A stretch of 64,000 bases of DNA from Spirochaeta africana DSM 8902 (lineage in GTDB: Bacteria > Spirochaetota > Spirochaetia > DSM-27196 > DSM-8902), in NCBI RefSeq assembly GCF_000242595.2, contig NC_017098.1, positions 62,001-126,000 on the forward strand, given 5' to 3'. Shown here one piece after another: positions 25,352-33,876 of the stretch. Numbering within the stretch: the first letter of the stretch is position 1; each line of letters begins with the position of its first letter. Both the position numbers and the translations under genes were made by a program. The notes beneath the pieces were generated by a model, which made no database searches, was not told where the DNA came from, and saw nothing but the letters and a program-made list of their open reading frames with translations.

Positions 25352-26098
25352 TCATCTATCCGGACTTGATTCGGACTCGACCCGGAACCAGTGAGGGGTG
25401 CGATGGGGCTGCCAGGCAATGCCCTGCTGTGCGCACCAGTACTGATCCCAGAACAGCCAGGCGCTGTACAGGCGGCGGGGGACGTGCGGGGTCCAGCACA
25501 TGCTGCGCAGGGTGAGGGGATTCAGGGTGTCGGTAGCGAGCTGCAGGATGTCATACAGTTTTGGTGTCCAGCGGATGGGGTGAAAGTACCACAGGTCGAA
25601 CAGGGCTTTATGGGGGTCGGCGACCGGGTGCCAGCTGGTGCCGAGGGGCTGGGACTGGTATCCCCAGTACAGCTCGGGATTCAGGTGATGATAGCGGTAG
25701 CTGCCGAGGGTATTCCGGAAGCGCTGGGTGTTTCTGGTGGTAACCGAGACAACGAGATCCGGGGGTTCTACCTGTTTCAGCCAGCCATGGGGATCGTGCA
25801 CCCGTGACCAGTCCAGGATGCCGTGATAGGCCAGGGCGGTGGTCATACTGATGTAGGATGGCTGATACAGGGGATTGGCTACTTCCAGGGGGTCGAGGGG
25901 CCGGCCGCCGTGCGCAGGGGAGATGGCGTACAGTTCTCGGCGCAGCCGCAGCAGTCGCCCGCTTCGTGTCCAGCGCGAGAGTTCGCTGTTGGGCACCCGC
26001 TGGCGAAGCTCGGCTGGCAGTTCGGGCACCGAGAACCAGCTGCGGCCGGTTGGCTGCAGCAGCGGCTGCAGGGCGTGCATGAATTCATGGAACTTCAT
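25352..26098 (-). CDS. Orphan AbiEi-family antitoxin-like protein
   Basis: A protein of about 248 residues. The N-terminal winged-helix part is WFSVPELPAELRQRVPNSEL and RWTRSGRLLRLRRELYAI. After it come SMTTALAYHGILDW, VVSVTTRNTQRFRNTLG and PHKALFDLWYF, the layout of type IV AbiEi antitoxins/regulators. These normally precede an AbiEii nucleotidyltransferase toxin gene. Nothing of the sort follows: only the palindromic element and the convergent pyrophosphatase. GTG at 26101 precedes the chosen ATG; the -10 region overlaps that of the divergent gene at 26123. Function inferred from family. Confidence 0.68.
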   Translation of the reverse strand: MKFHEFMHALQPLLQPTGRSWFSVPELPAELRQRVPNSELSRWTRSGRLLRLRRELYAISPAHGGRPLDPLEVANPLYQPSYISMTTALAYHGILDWSRVHDPHGWLKQVEPPDLVVSVTTRNTQRFRNTLGSYRYHHLNPELYWGYQSQPLGTSWHPVADPHKALFDLWYFHPIRWTPKLYDILQLATDTLNPLTLRSMCWTPHVPRRLYSAWLFWDQYWCAQQGIAWQPHRTPHWFRVESESSPDR

Positions 26099-26110
26099 CA
26101 CTCCAAATGA

Positions 26111-26116
26111 TAGTAT
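26111..26116 (+). promoter_or_regulatory. -10 box six bases before the 26123 start
   Basis: TAGTAT, then ACAGCT, then ATG. There is no Shine-Dalgarno and the -35 is poor (TGGAAC at 26088-26093). It fits the leaderless pattern. It overlaps the divergent AbiEi-like promoter region. Confidence 0.4.
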
Positions 26117-26122
26117 ACAGCT

Positions 26123-27979
26123 ATGAAGAATGTGCGATGTGCGGGCTTTTTACGGGTTCTGGCGGGGGCGGTGGTATGTGTGGCGGCAATGGTGGCGCCG
26201 GCTCAGGCCGCGGCGCAGGAGCAGCGGGTGTATCCGGTGGGGCATCCGGTGTATCTGCAGCTGGAGCGGGCGTTTCGCGATGCGGGGATGGTGCTGCCGG
26301 ATACGGCGTACCCGGCCTCGGGGGCCCAGCTGCGGCGTGCGGTTTCTCTGCTTGACTCGGCAAGCCTGAGTCCGCTGGGGGAGTACTATGCCGATGAGGT
26401 TCTGCGCATTCTTGATGGCTGGGACGGGGCGGCGCCGGTGCTTGCCGAGCCTGCCGATGGATTCAGTCTGGTGTTTGACCCCCAACTCAATCTTGAACTC
26501 CGGTTAGATGATTCTCGCCCGGGGAAGCAGGTGCTGGATGAGCCACTGGATGTGCTGCTGCTGGAGTCGCGGGCAGCGATGGGGCCGGTGTTCGGGCAGA
26601 TGGATTTTATGGTGCGGCAGGAGCCGTTTCACGGGTATCTGGCGGGGGAGTCGTGGTCGAATCTTCCTGGGCGGCTGGAGTGGATGGATTTCAATTTTCC
26701 GCGGCGGGGGTTTCTGGCTGCTGGTGCGGGGCCGTGGTCGGTGCAGATCGGTCGGGATCGGCTGGCGTGGGGGAGCTCGCATTCGGGTTCGCTGACCTTG
26801 AGCGGGGAGCCGGAGTATCTGGAGTTTGTGCGGTTGAGCGGGCTGTTCCGGCGGTTCAGTTACACGGGGGTTTTTCTGCGGCTGGAACCGTATGCCCGCG
26901 AGGATGAGCTGCCGGAGCCGGGGAGTCGCTACTATCCGCCGATTTTTGTTGGGGACTCTGATTCGGATTACGCGGAGTTCGCGGATGCCGAGGGGCATTA
27001 TCGGGCCTGGCGCAAGTCAATTGTGAAGCACCGGTTTACCTTTGTGCCGCATGATCGGGTGAGGTTTTCGCTGATGGAGTCGACCGGGATCGGGGGACAT
27101 GCCCCGGATCTGCGGATGTTCAATCCGTTCATGATTCTGCACAACCACTACGATTTCAGCTTGATGACCTTTGCGACCTCGGCGGAGCTGACGCTGGCTC
27201 CGATGCGGGGGCTGGAGCTGTACGGTCAGTGGTACATGAACGATTTTATGCTGCCGCAGGAGCGCGATGCCGGGGCGCAGGAACCGAATGCCATGGCCTG
27301 GCTGGCGGGGGTTCACTATCAGCGACCGGTGGCTGCCGGGCTGCCGGGGCGGCTGGGCGGGGTGCGCCCGATGGCAGGCGCGGGAGGTGCCGCGCGAGGG
27401 TCAGCACCGATGGGGCTGCTTACCCTGGGCGGGGAGTTTTATTTCGCCGATCCCTATGTCTATATCCGCGAGTCGGTGCTGCGCAGCTTTACCTATCGCC
27501 ATCGGGTGCATACCAACTACGACGGCAGCGGCGGGGAGTCGCTGGGGAATATCGACTGGCACGACGGGTTTCTGGGCTCGCCGTTCGGGAATGACTCGAT
27601 GGCCTGGGTGGTGTTTGCCGGGTTCGAGCTGCCGTCGCTGGGTTCGCTGGAGGTCGAGTTTCTGCGCCATCATGACGGGCCGCTGGGGCCGGCGGATATC
27701 CTTGTTCCAGGCGAGGAGGCGGTAGAGCGCACAACCCCGAGCGGCACTCCGGAGTATATCAGTCAGCTGACTGGGGTGCTGCAGCTGTCCAGCCGCGGTA
27801 TCGCCGGGCTGGATGCGGCACTGGCCGGGGGGCGAGCCGGCAGCTGGACGCGCGGGCTGGAGCTTACCTTGGGTCTGACCGGGCGTCTGCAGTGGATCGA
27901 GAATCTTGCTCATGCCTCGGGGGATGATGTGTTCCGCGGCGGGGCGGGTGCCAGCCTGGGAGCGCGCTGGCGGCGGTAG
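26123..27979 (+). CDS. Wzi-like outer-membrane β-barrel protein
   Basis: A 618-residue exported protein. Its signal peptide ends near AQAAAQ, followed by a helical segment (residues ~35-90) and then a long series of β-strands. The phrase VQIGRDRLAWGSSHSGSLTLSGEPEYLEFVRLSG resembles the capsule-assembly Wzi family, which anchors capsule at the outer membrane. The C-terminus is ...GASLGARWRR rather than ending in Phe. A Gly/Ala-rich loop (residues ~410-430) is inserted. A second barrel gene follows. The tie to capsule is plausible from the polysaccharide genes upstream but not proven. Confidence 0.65.
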   Translation: MKNVRCAGFLRVLAGAVVCVAAMVAPAQAAAQEQRVYPVGHPVYLQLERAFRDAGMVLPDTAYPASGAQLRRAVSLLDSASLSPLGEYYADEVLRILDGWDGAAPVLAEPADGFSLVFDPQLNLELRLDDSRPGKQVLDEPLDVLLLESRAAMGPVFGQMDFMVRQEPFHGYLAGESWSNLPGRLEWMDFNFPRRGFLAAGAGPWSVQIGRDRLAWGSSHSGSLTLSGEPEYLEFVRLSGLFRRFSYTGVFLRLEPYAREDELPEPGSRYYPPIFVGDSDSDYAEFADAEGHYRAWRKSIVKHRFTFVPHDRVRFSLMESTGIGGHAPDLRMFNPFMILHNHYDFSLMTFATSAELTLAPMRGLELYGQWYMNDFMLPQERDAGAQEPNAMAWLAGVHYQRPVAAGLPGRLGGVRPMAGAGGAARGSAPMGLLTLGGEFYFADPYVYIRESVLRSFTYRHRVHTNYDGSGGESLGNIDWHDGFLGSPFGNDSMAWVVFAGFELPSLGSLEVEFLRHHDGPLGPADILVPGEEAVERTTPSGTPEYISQLTGVLQLSSRGIAGLDAALAGGRAGSWTRGLELTLGLTGRLQWIENLAHASGDDVFRGGAGASLGARWRR

Positions 27980-28030
27980 CACGCCCCGCCGGCTCCCGCG
28001 TGAGTGCTGGTGCGGCGCGTGGCGGCGTGC

Positions 28031-28036
28031 TATATT
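28031..28036 (+). promoter_or_regulatory. -10 box seven bases before the 28044 start
   Basis: TATATT, then CGCGGGT, then ATG. There is no clear -35 and no Shine-Dalgarno. Confidence 0.4.
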
Positions 28037-28043
28037 CGCGGGT

Positions 28044-29846
28044 ATGCACAGGAAATCTATTATATGGGTGGCGGCGCTGCTGTTGGCAGGGACTGCCGGT
28101 AGTATCGGGGCGACAGAGCGGATCGCTGATCCGCGCTGGGAGAACTGGCATCGGGTACTGTACGCCGAGCTGTGGGCAGACATGACTGCTGGCACCGGGC
28201 TGCCGGATGCGATCAATCCATCGCCAAACTATCCGCACACCGAGTTTCGCGGACGCCTGGCGGGGCGGCCTGGTGGTCTGGATGGCGACGGCTTCTTTTT
28301 TGACCTGGATCTCTCGTTTCTGAACGACGGGCGCTATGGTGCCAGCCAGAGCGAGGATTTCTATGGCGGGTTTCATTTTCGCCTGAACGAGGGCGGATTG
28401 GGCTACCGCACCGGTGGACTGCAGGCGCGGGCCGGGCGCTACACCCACCGCGATGCCCTGGATTCCCCCTACTCGCTGTTTATCAACAGCCTGCCGTTGT
28501 CGGCCATGCTGTACGAGATCCAGTACGAGGGCGGCTTTTTTACTGCCGAGACCCGGGCAATCGAGTTGAACCGCAACAGCGCCCATGGCTTTCCCGACCG
28601 CGGGGCTACCTACAAGCGGTTTTCCCTGAACTTTGGCAACTGGGAGGTCGGCTACCAGGACTCGATCGTGAGCGTGGCGATGCACGAGACCTGGGTGAAT
28701 GATCAGCCGCTGCATGAGTGGGAGCGGGATCAGCTGCTGGAGCATGGCGACGACGCAGATTTCGATCCAGGCAGCGACGATGTTGTCTGGCGTCGTCCGC
28801 CGCGTGGCGACGGCACCGGGCCGTATTTCGTACCGGAGTATTTTTTCAGTCCGATACCCTCGTTTCTGCTGCAGTATGTGACCGGCGGGGGCGAAAAACC
28901 GTTCCTGATGGATCACAATCATACCAGTATCATGGGGTTTTATACCCGCTACCAGCGCGACACCTGGGAGCTGCAGGCGCAGTGGCTGGTGGACGACATC
29001 AATTTTAATCGGTTTTTGCCGGACGGGGGGAGCCAGAACCCGGACAAGATGGGCTGGATGCTGGGTGGTCGCCTGCAGACCCGCTACGGGCGGTTCGGGC
29101 TGTGGCACGGCGGGGCGACCCGTTACACCTTTCAGCCATACGGGCGCAGCTCCAGCAGCGAGGGTTCCCTGAACCGGATGTATGGCTATACCTACTATCC
29201 GGCGGTGGAGTATCCGCGCTCCACGGCGCCGGGGGGCATGCAGGCGATCCCTAACCGCGAGAACAACATCGGGCTGTATCTGGGCGAAAACAGCGCCGGG
29301 TTCCGGCTGGACTGGGATCATCAGCTGCTGCTTGGCGGGGCCCGCCCGGCCGATCTGGATCTGCGGGCCGGGATGGAGTTTACCCTGACCGGCAGTCAGA
29401 GCCCGGCCAACCCCTGGGGGGAGTACACCCACTGGGCGCAGCACGATGCCCCGACCGGGACCCGCTATCTGGATGACGATGTTCTGGAGAAGGGGATTAT
29501 TGCCCGGGTGGGTGCCAGCTGGCAGCCGCATGCCGGCAGCCTGGGCGGGTTCGGCAGCCCGCTTGGCAGCAGCAGTGCCAGCCGCCGCGGGGATGCCAGC
29601 ACCGCGGCCAGCGCCAGCAACAACGCCAACCAGCGCGGCTGGGGCAGCCTGAAGCTGGAGGCGGACCTGAGTTTCGGCGGCTGGCTGAACGTTTTGCAGC
29701 TTGAGGAGCCAAGAATCGTCGAGGGCAGCGGGGTAGATCCGGACGATCCCGCTAATTCGGCAAAAATCTGGTACCCATCGGATGAAAATTCCGGTTTTTT
29801 TCTGCTGAGTTTGGGTGTACGTTATGGGTTCGGCAGTTTACGGTAA
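28044..29846 (+). CDS. Outer-membrane β-barrel protein
   Basis: A 600-residue exported protein with a signal peptide (MHRKSIIWVAALLLAGTAGS). Dense amphipathic strands follow (GGFHFRLNEGGLGYRTGG, LQARAGRYTHRDALDSPYSL). It ends ...LLSLGVRYGFGSLR, strand-like. It is probably a porin or capsule-related barrel paralogous in plan to the preceding gene. Residues ~500-535 are a Ser/Ala/Asn-rich insert. The frame is open upstream to 27906, but the signal peptide and promoter place the start here. Substrate unknown. Confidence 0.68.
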   Translation: MHRKSIIWVAALLLAGTAGSIGATERIADPRWENWHRVLYAELWADMTAGTGLPDAINPSPNYPHTEFRGRLAGRPGGLDGDGFFFDLDLSFLNDGRYGASQSEDFYGGFHFRLNEGGLGYRTGGLQARAGRYTHRDALDSPYSLFINSLPLSAMLYEIQYEGGFFTAETRAIELNRNSAHGFPDRGATYKRFSLNFGNWEVGYQDSIVSVAMHETWVNDQPLHEWERDQLLEHGDDADFDPGSDDVVWRRPPRGDGTGPYFVPEYFFSPIPSFLLQYVTGGGEKPFLMDHNHTSIMGFYTRYQRDTWELQAQWLVDDINFNRFLPDGGSQNPDKMGWMLGGRLQTRYGRFGLWHGGATRYTFQPYGRSSSSEGSLNRMYGYTYYPAVEYPRSTAPGGMQAIPNRENNIGLYLGENSAGFRLDWDHQLLLGGARPADLDLRAGMEFTLTGSQSPANPWGEYTHWAQHDAPTGTRYLDDDVLEKGIIARVGASWQPHAGSLGGFGSPLGSSSASRRGDASTAASASNNANQRGWGSLKLEADLSFGGWLNVLQLEEPRIVEGSGVDPDDPANSAKIWYPSDENSGFFLLSLGVRYGFGSLR

Positions 29847-29865
29847 TAAAATAGTAGTGTATTAT
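29837..29865 (+). promoter_or_regulatory. Promoter of the NDH-2–DoxX gene
   Basis: TTTACG, 17 bases, TATTAT, in an AT-rich stretch. It leaves a leader of about 20 bases with GGAGG before the ATG at 29892. Confidence 0.7.
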
Positions 29866-29891
29866 TTATCTATATTCTATCGGAGGTAACG

Positions 29892-31889
29892 ATGAGCGAG
29901 ACCAAGCGGATTGTAATCCTTGGCGGCGGTTATGGCGGCGTTGAGGCAGCAAAAAAGCTGTACAAGAAATTCAAAAAGAAAAAGCACATAGAGATTACGC
30001 TGATTGACAAGAATCCCTACCACACCCTGATGACCGAGCTGCATGAGGTAGCCGGCTCACGGACCGAGCAGGAGGCGGTAGAGGTAAGCTTTGCCAAGAT
30101 CTTTGGCGGGACCTCGGTAACGGTCGTGAGCGACTACATTACCTCGGTAGATTTCGAGGCGAAGAAGCTTCAGAGCGATAGCGCCAGCTACGAATACGAT
30201 CATCTTATTCTGGGGACCGGCGGAGAGCCGGAGTTCTTTGGTATCCCCGGTGTGCAGGAGAACAGCTACACCCTGTGGTCTCTGGAAGACGCCATTCGCA
30301 TCAAGGAGCGCGTAGAGAATCGCTTCCGTGAGGCCGCGCGACAGGCAGATCCCGATAAGCGCAAGCGCATGCTGACCTTTGCCATTGCCGGTGCCGGGTT
30401 TACCGGTGTCGAACTGGCCGGGGAACTTGCCGAGCGCCGCGAGACCCTGTGCCGTGATTATCATATCGATCCAAATGAGGTTCGGATTGTGATCATCGAG
30501 GCCATGGGAACCGTACTGCCGAGCTATCCGGACAAGCCGCGTCAGAAGGCCGAGAAATACATGAAAAAGATCGGCCTGGAATGCATGCTGAACTCTCCGA
30601 TTGTCGGTGCCGACGAGGAAGGGGTCAGCCTGGCTGACGGCAGCAAACTGCTTACCGACACCTTTATCTGGACCGCCGGCATTCAGGGTTCGGAGTTTAC
30701 GGCACGCATCAACCTGACCAAGGGTAAGCATTCCAAGGATGAGTGCAGCTATGCCTCGGCCGAGGGCATCCATGGCATGGCCGGGTGTCGTTTCGACGAG
30801 GACGAGCGCTACATCGTTGGCGAACGTGGCCGCATTCTGGTAAACGAGTATATGCAGTCGGTGGACTACAAGGATGTCTACCTGGTCGGTGACATGATCT
30901 GGTTCCTGGAAGGGGACCATGTGGTGCCCCAGATTGTGGAGACTGCTATTCAGACCGCGGAGGTTGCAGTACACAATCTTGTGTCCGACATCAATGGCGG
31001 TGAGAAGAAGGCCTTCAAGTCGAACTACCATGGCAACATGGTAAGCATCGGCGGCAAGTACGGGGTTGCGCATGTAATGGGGGTCTCGATGTGGGGCTTC
31101 CCGGCAATGGCGATGAAGCACCTGGTGAATGTCCACTACCTGTTCAGCCTGGCTGGTGTTAATGCTGTCTGGAACTATCTGCAGCACGAGTTTTTCCGGA
31201 TTCGCGAGAAGCGTTCGATTATGCGCGGGCATATGGCAGCCAAGCTGCCGACCTACTGGGCGTTGCCGCTGCGGGTATTCCTGGGGTACAAATGGCTGAA
31301 CGAGGGCCTGAAAAAGGTGATGACCGGCTGGCTGGATCCTGGTGCGGGCGGTGTCTTTGATGCTGATCCGGGTCGGGTATACCTGCCGGGGCTGACCTTC
31401 TGGGGAGATGCCAGTGGAGCCACCAGTGCAACACCGGCCGAAGAGGTAAGCGGGGCAACCAGCGCAACCGCAGCTGCCAACGGCGGCGGTGGTGATGGAT
31501 CCTGGGGACAGCCGATTCTGGAAGAGTCACTGGCGATCTACGACTGGTTTGCAGCAACCGTACTGAGCATTCATCCGAGTGTGGCCTTCCTGGCACAGTC
31601 CGGTGTGGTTATTGCACAGGTAGTAGTCGGTATTTTCCTGATTCTTGGTCTGTTCACCATTCCGGCGGCATTGGCCTCGATCGCGATGGGCGTAATGTTC
31701 ATTGTATCCGGTTGGGGCAACACCGAACTGTGGTGGTACCTGACTGCTTCGCTGGTAATGCTGGGCGGGGCTGGTAAGGGCTTCGGTCTGGATCACACCG
31801 TGATGCCGTTGATCAAGAAGTTCTGGAACGGCACCACGCTTGCCAAGAAGACCTATCTGTACGTAGATGAACCGCGCCTGAAGAAGTAG
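29892..31889 (+). CDS. Type II NADH dehydrogenase fused to a DoxX-like membrane domain
   Basis: A 665-residue fusion. Residues 1-~430 are a type II NADH:quinone oxidoreductase: FAD site IVILGGGYGGVEAAKKL, NADH site AIAGAGFTGVELAGELAE, and VYLVGDMIWFLEG closing the FAD site. Residues ~450-650 carry several membrane helices of a DoxX-like domain (LPLRVFLGYKWLNEGLKKV; VVVGIFLILGLFTIPAALAS). An Ala/Gly/Ser/Thr-rich insert splits the second part near residues 506-536. It would pass electrons from NADH to quinone at the membrane. A polyprenyl synthase gene, useful for quinone side chains, follows. Confidence 0.9.
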   Translation: MSETKRIVILGGGYGGVEAAKKLYKKFKKKKHIEITLIDKNPYHTLMTELHEVAGSRTEQEAVEVSFAKIFGGTSVTVVSDYITSVDFEAKKLQSDSASYEYDHLILGTGGEPEFFGIPGVQENSYTLWSLEDAIRIKERVENRFREAARQADPDKRKRMLTFAIAGAGFTGVELAGELAERRETLCRDYHIDPNEVRIVIIEAMGTVLPSYPDKPRQKAEKYMKKIGLECMLNSPIVGADEEGVSLADGSKLLTDTFIWTAGIQGSEFTARINLTKGKHSKDECSYASAEGIHGMAGCRFDEDERYIVGERGRILVNEYMQSVDYKDVYLVGDMIWFLEGDHVVPQIVETAIQTAEVAVHNLVSDINGGEKKAFKSNYHGNMVSIGGKYGVAHVMGVSMWGFPAMAMKHLVNVHYLFSLAGVNAVWNYLQHEFFRIREKRSIMRGHMAAKLPTYWALPLRVFLGYKWLNEGLKKVMTGWLDPGAGGVFDADPGRVYLPGLTFWGDASGATSATPAEEVSGATSATAAANGGGGDGSWGQPILEESLAIYDWFAATVLSIHPSVAFLAQSGVVIAQVVVGIFLILGLFTIPAALASIAMGVMFIVSGWGNTELWWYLTASLVMLGGAGKGFGLDHTVMPLIKKFWNGTTLAKKTYLYVDEPRLKK

Positions 31890-31903
31890 GGCGTATCCTT
31901 TCA

Positions 31904-31946
31904 GCCGGCAGGTGGTCGCGATCCTTCGGGGCCGTTGCCTGCCGGC
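31904..31946 (+). other. Hairpin between NDH-2 and polyprenyl synthase genes
   Basis: GCCGGCAGG (31904-31912) pairs perfectly with CCTGCCGGC (31938-31946) around a 25-base loop. No T-run follows, so it is not a standard terminator. It may stabilise or partially end the upstream message. Confidence 0.4.
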
Positions 31947-31964
31947 GCATCCATTTGAGGCCAT

Positions 31965-33053
31965 ATGCACAATTTCTGGAGCGAAGAACCCTCGCTGGCC
32001 GATGATCTTCGCCGAACTCATGCCGCAATGCGCGAGCTGGTTGTGGGTGATTCCACCCGGCTTGCGGCGGCTGTCCAATCACTGCTGGAAAATCAGGGAA
32101 AGATGCTGCGCCCGGCACTGGTGCTGATGGCGGCGCGGTTCGGGTCGCCCGAGGCGGATCCGGTACGGGGCCTGCGAGGCCATCTGCGCGGGATGAGTCG
32201 TCGGCGTTTTCCGGTGCGCCGAAGCCGAGGGGAGAGCTGTAGCGACGCAGGTCAGGAGCTGCCGGGACGGTTCTACCGCCTGGCCGCGGCGATTGAGCTG
32301 CTGCATGTTGCAACCCTGGTGCATGATGACATTATCGACGAAGCCGAGACCCGTCGCGGCAAACCGGCGCTGCATATGGAGCTGGGATCCCGCCAGGCGG
32401 TGCTGATCGGTGATCTGCTGTTTGCCTCCAGCTTCGAGACCCTTATTCGCGACGGTGGATTTGCTACCATGCAGGGGGCAGCCGGGGCGGTACGCAATCT
32501 GAGCCGGGGGGCGATAAGCGAGGTAGAGGATCACCGGATCCCGACCCGCCGGGAGTATCTGCAGCGAATCTACGGAAAGACAGCGGTGCTGTTCATGACC
32601 GCGCTGCAGATCGGCGCCTCCGAGGCACATGTACCGCCGCGGGTCGCCGCCGGTCTGGTACGGGTCGGGTATAACCTGGGAATGGGGTTTCAGATAATCG
32701 ATGATATTCTCGATCTGACTGGTGACCCTGCCAGGCTGGGCAAACCCCGCGATACCGACCTGCTGGAGGGGGTGTACACCCTGCCGCTGGTGTATGCCGC
32801 GCGCTCACAGACCCCCGAGGCACAGGATCTGTTACAGCTGGTGCGGCAGGCTGGTCCGGAACCCCATTTCTCTACCGGGGAGCGGGATCGGATCCGTACT
32901 ATTGCCATCGAGACCGGCGGTGTGCGCGAGGCGCAGCGCGATGCGATGCGCTACACCGAGCGTGCCGTGCGCGAGATTGGCCGGCTGCCGGAGGTTCCGG
33001 AGCGTGACTGCCTGCGACGCATGGTAGAGCGCCTGCTGGAACGGGATTACTGA
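31965..33053 (+). CDS. Polyprenyl diphosphate synthase
   Basis: A 362-residue trans-prenyltransferase. The first Asp-rich motif is in HDDIIDEAETRRGKPALH (residue ~120) and the second in IIDDILDLTGDPARLGKP (residue ~245). A GKMLRP motif sits near residue 45. It extends allylic diphosphates with IPP, giving quinone side chains or undecaprenyl carriers. Residues ~61-102 are an Arg/Ser-rich insert between helices, absent from ordinary family members. GAGG lies five bases before the ATG. It is likely co-transcribed with the NADH dehydrogenase gene 75 bases upstream. Confidence 0.92.
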   Translation: MHNFWSEEPSLADDLRRTHAAMRELVVGDSTRLAAAVQSLLENQGKMLRPALVLMAARFGSPEADPVRGLRGHLRGMSRRRFPVRRSRGESCSDAGQELPGRFYRLAAAIELLHVATLVHDDIIDEAETRRGKPALHMELGSRQAVLIGDLLFASSFETLIRDGGFATMQGAAGAVRNLSRGAISEVEDHRIPTRREYLQRIYGKTAVLFMTALQIGASEAHVPPRVAAGLVRVGYNLGMGFQIIDDILDLTGDPARLGKPRDTDLLEGVYTLPLVYAARSQTPEAQDLLQLVRQAGPEPHFSTGERDRIRTIAIETGGVREAQRDAMRYTERAVREIGRLPEVPERDCLRRMVERLLERDY

Positions 33054-33113
33054 GCTGCTACCGCGGCGGAGCTGCTTTCTCCCGCGCGGCCGCATCTCCC
33101 AACTGCAGCGGAG

Positions 33114-33716
33114 CTACTTTCGCCCGACACCCACCAGAAAAGACTCGAATGATTCCTTGCGACAGGCTTTTGGCTTGAACAGCTTGGCGGTGGTGTATTC
33201 CTCGCGAATCATTCTGAGCAGGTTCTGCTCCTCTCCCCCCTGAAAAATTTTTATTACCAGGCTGCCGCCGGGGACAACCAGGCTGCGGGCAAGAAAGATC
33301 AGGTGTTCGGCCATGCCTGCCGAGGCAAGGGTGTCCACGGTCCGGTTGCCCATGGTGTTGGGGGCAGCATCGCTCAGCAGGGCATCGAAGGGGCCAAGCG
33401 AACTCAGCTGCTGCTGGATCGCATGGTCGTACATATCTCCCAGGAGTACGGTGTGCAGATTCCCGGGTCCTTGGTACTTCATTTCCTGTATATCCACCGA
33501 GACAAGTTTCAGATCCGGCTGCAGGGTGCGCACCAGGTACTGCGACCAGCTGCCAGGTGCGGCCCCCATATCCAGGTAGCGTCCGCTGCGCTTGAGCAGA
33601 CCGAATTTGTTGTTGATCTCCTCGAGCTTGTAGACTGATCGGGCGAAATACCCCTGTTTCCGGGCGCGTTCGCTGTAATGATCAGGTTTGCTGCGCTTGG
33701 TGTTTTTCTGAGCCAT
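33114..33716 (-). CDS. rlmE: 23S rRNA 2'-O-ribose methyltransferase RlmE (FtsJ)
   Basis: A 200-residue protein of normal RlmE length. The N-terminal basic RNA-binding part is MAQKNTKRSKPDHYSERARKQ. Then come RSVYKLEEIN with the catalytic Lys, SAM-binding YLDMGAAPGSWSQYL, LLSDAAPNTMG with the catalytic Asp, and GGSLVIKIFQGGE with the second catalytic Lys. It methylates U2552-equivalent in the ribosomal A-loop. The frame is open far upstream through an 18-bp repeat, but length, motifs and the promoter place the start at 33716. Convergent with the polyprenyl synthase; a short direct repeat (GCGGAGCT-CTTTC) spans the two 3' ends. Confidence 0.95.
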   Translation of the reverse strand: MAQKNTKRSKPDHYSERARKQGYFARSVYKLEEINNKFGLLKRSGRYLDMGAAPGSWSQYLVRTLQPDLKLVSVDIQEMKYQGPGNLHTVLLGDMYDHAIQQQLSSLGPFDALLSDAAPNTMGNRTVDTLASAGMAEHLIFLARSLVVPGGSLVIKIFQGGEEQNLLRMIREEYTTAKLFKPKACRKESFESFLVGVGRK

Positions 33717-33721
33717 AGGCC

Positions 33722-33750
33722 ATGGTAGCGACTGGGGCGCAGGGGCGCAA
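33722..33750 (-). promoter_or_regulatory. Near-leaderless promoter of rlmE
   Basis: Minus strand: TTGCGC, 17 bases, TACCAT, GGCCT, then the ATG at 33716. Four bases of the -35 box are the first bases of the adjacent 18-bp tandem repeat. Confidence 0.6.
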
Positions 33751-33836
33751 GCACCTCCAAGGGAGCAAGCACCTCCAAGGGAGCAAGCACCTCCAAGGGA
33801 GCAAGCATTGCCAAAGGAGCAAGCACTGCCGGAGGC
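33747..33836. repeat. 18-bp tandem repeat, five copies
   Basis: The unit GCAAGCACCTCCAAGGGA occurs at 33747, 33765 and 33783 without change, then twice in diverged form (33801, 33819). It fills the space between the divergent rlmE and rhomboid promoters. Its length keeps reading frame, but the starts chosen for both genes lie outside it. Confidence 0.92.
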
Positions 33837-33841
33837 GCAGA

Positions 33842-33870
33842 TTGACGATTTTCCTGCGGCAAAGTACTCT
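33842..33870 (+). promoter_or_regulatory. Leaderless promoter of the rhomboid gene
   Basis: TTGACG, 17 bases, TACTCT, ATAACC, then GTG at 33877. The -35 box is good. No Shine-Dalgarno. Confidence 0.6.
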
Positions 33871-33876
33871 ATAACC

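Noticed and set aside
33747-33836. CRISPR array
   Set aside because: Units are contiguous 18-mers without spacers and there are no cas genes.
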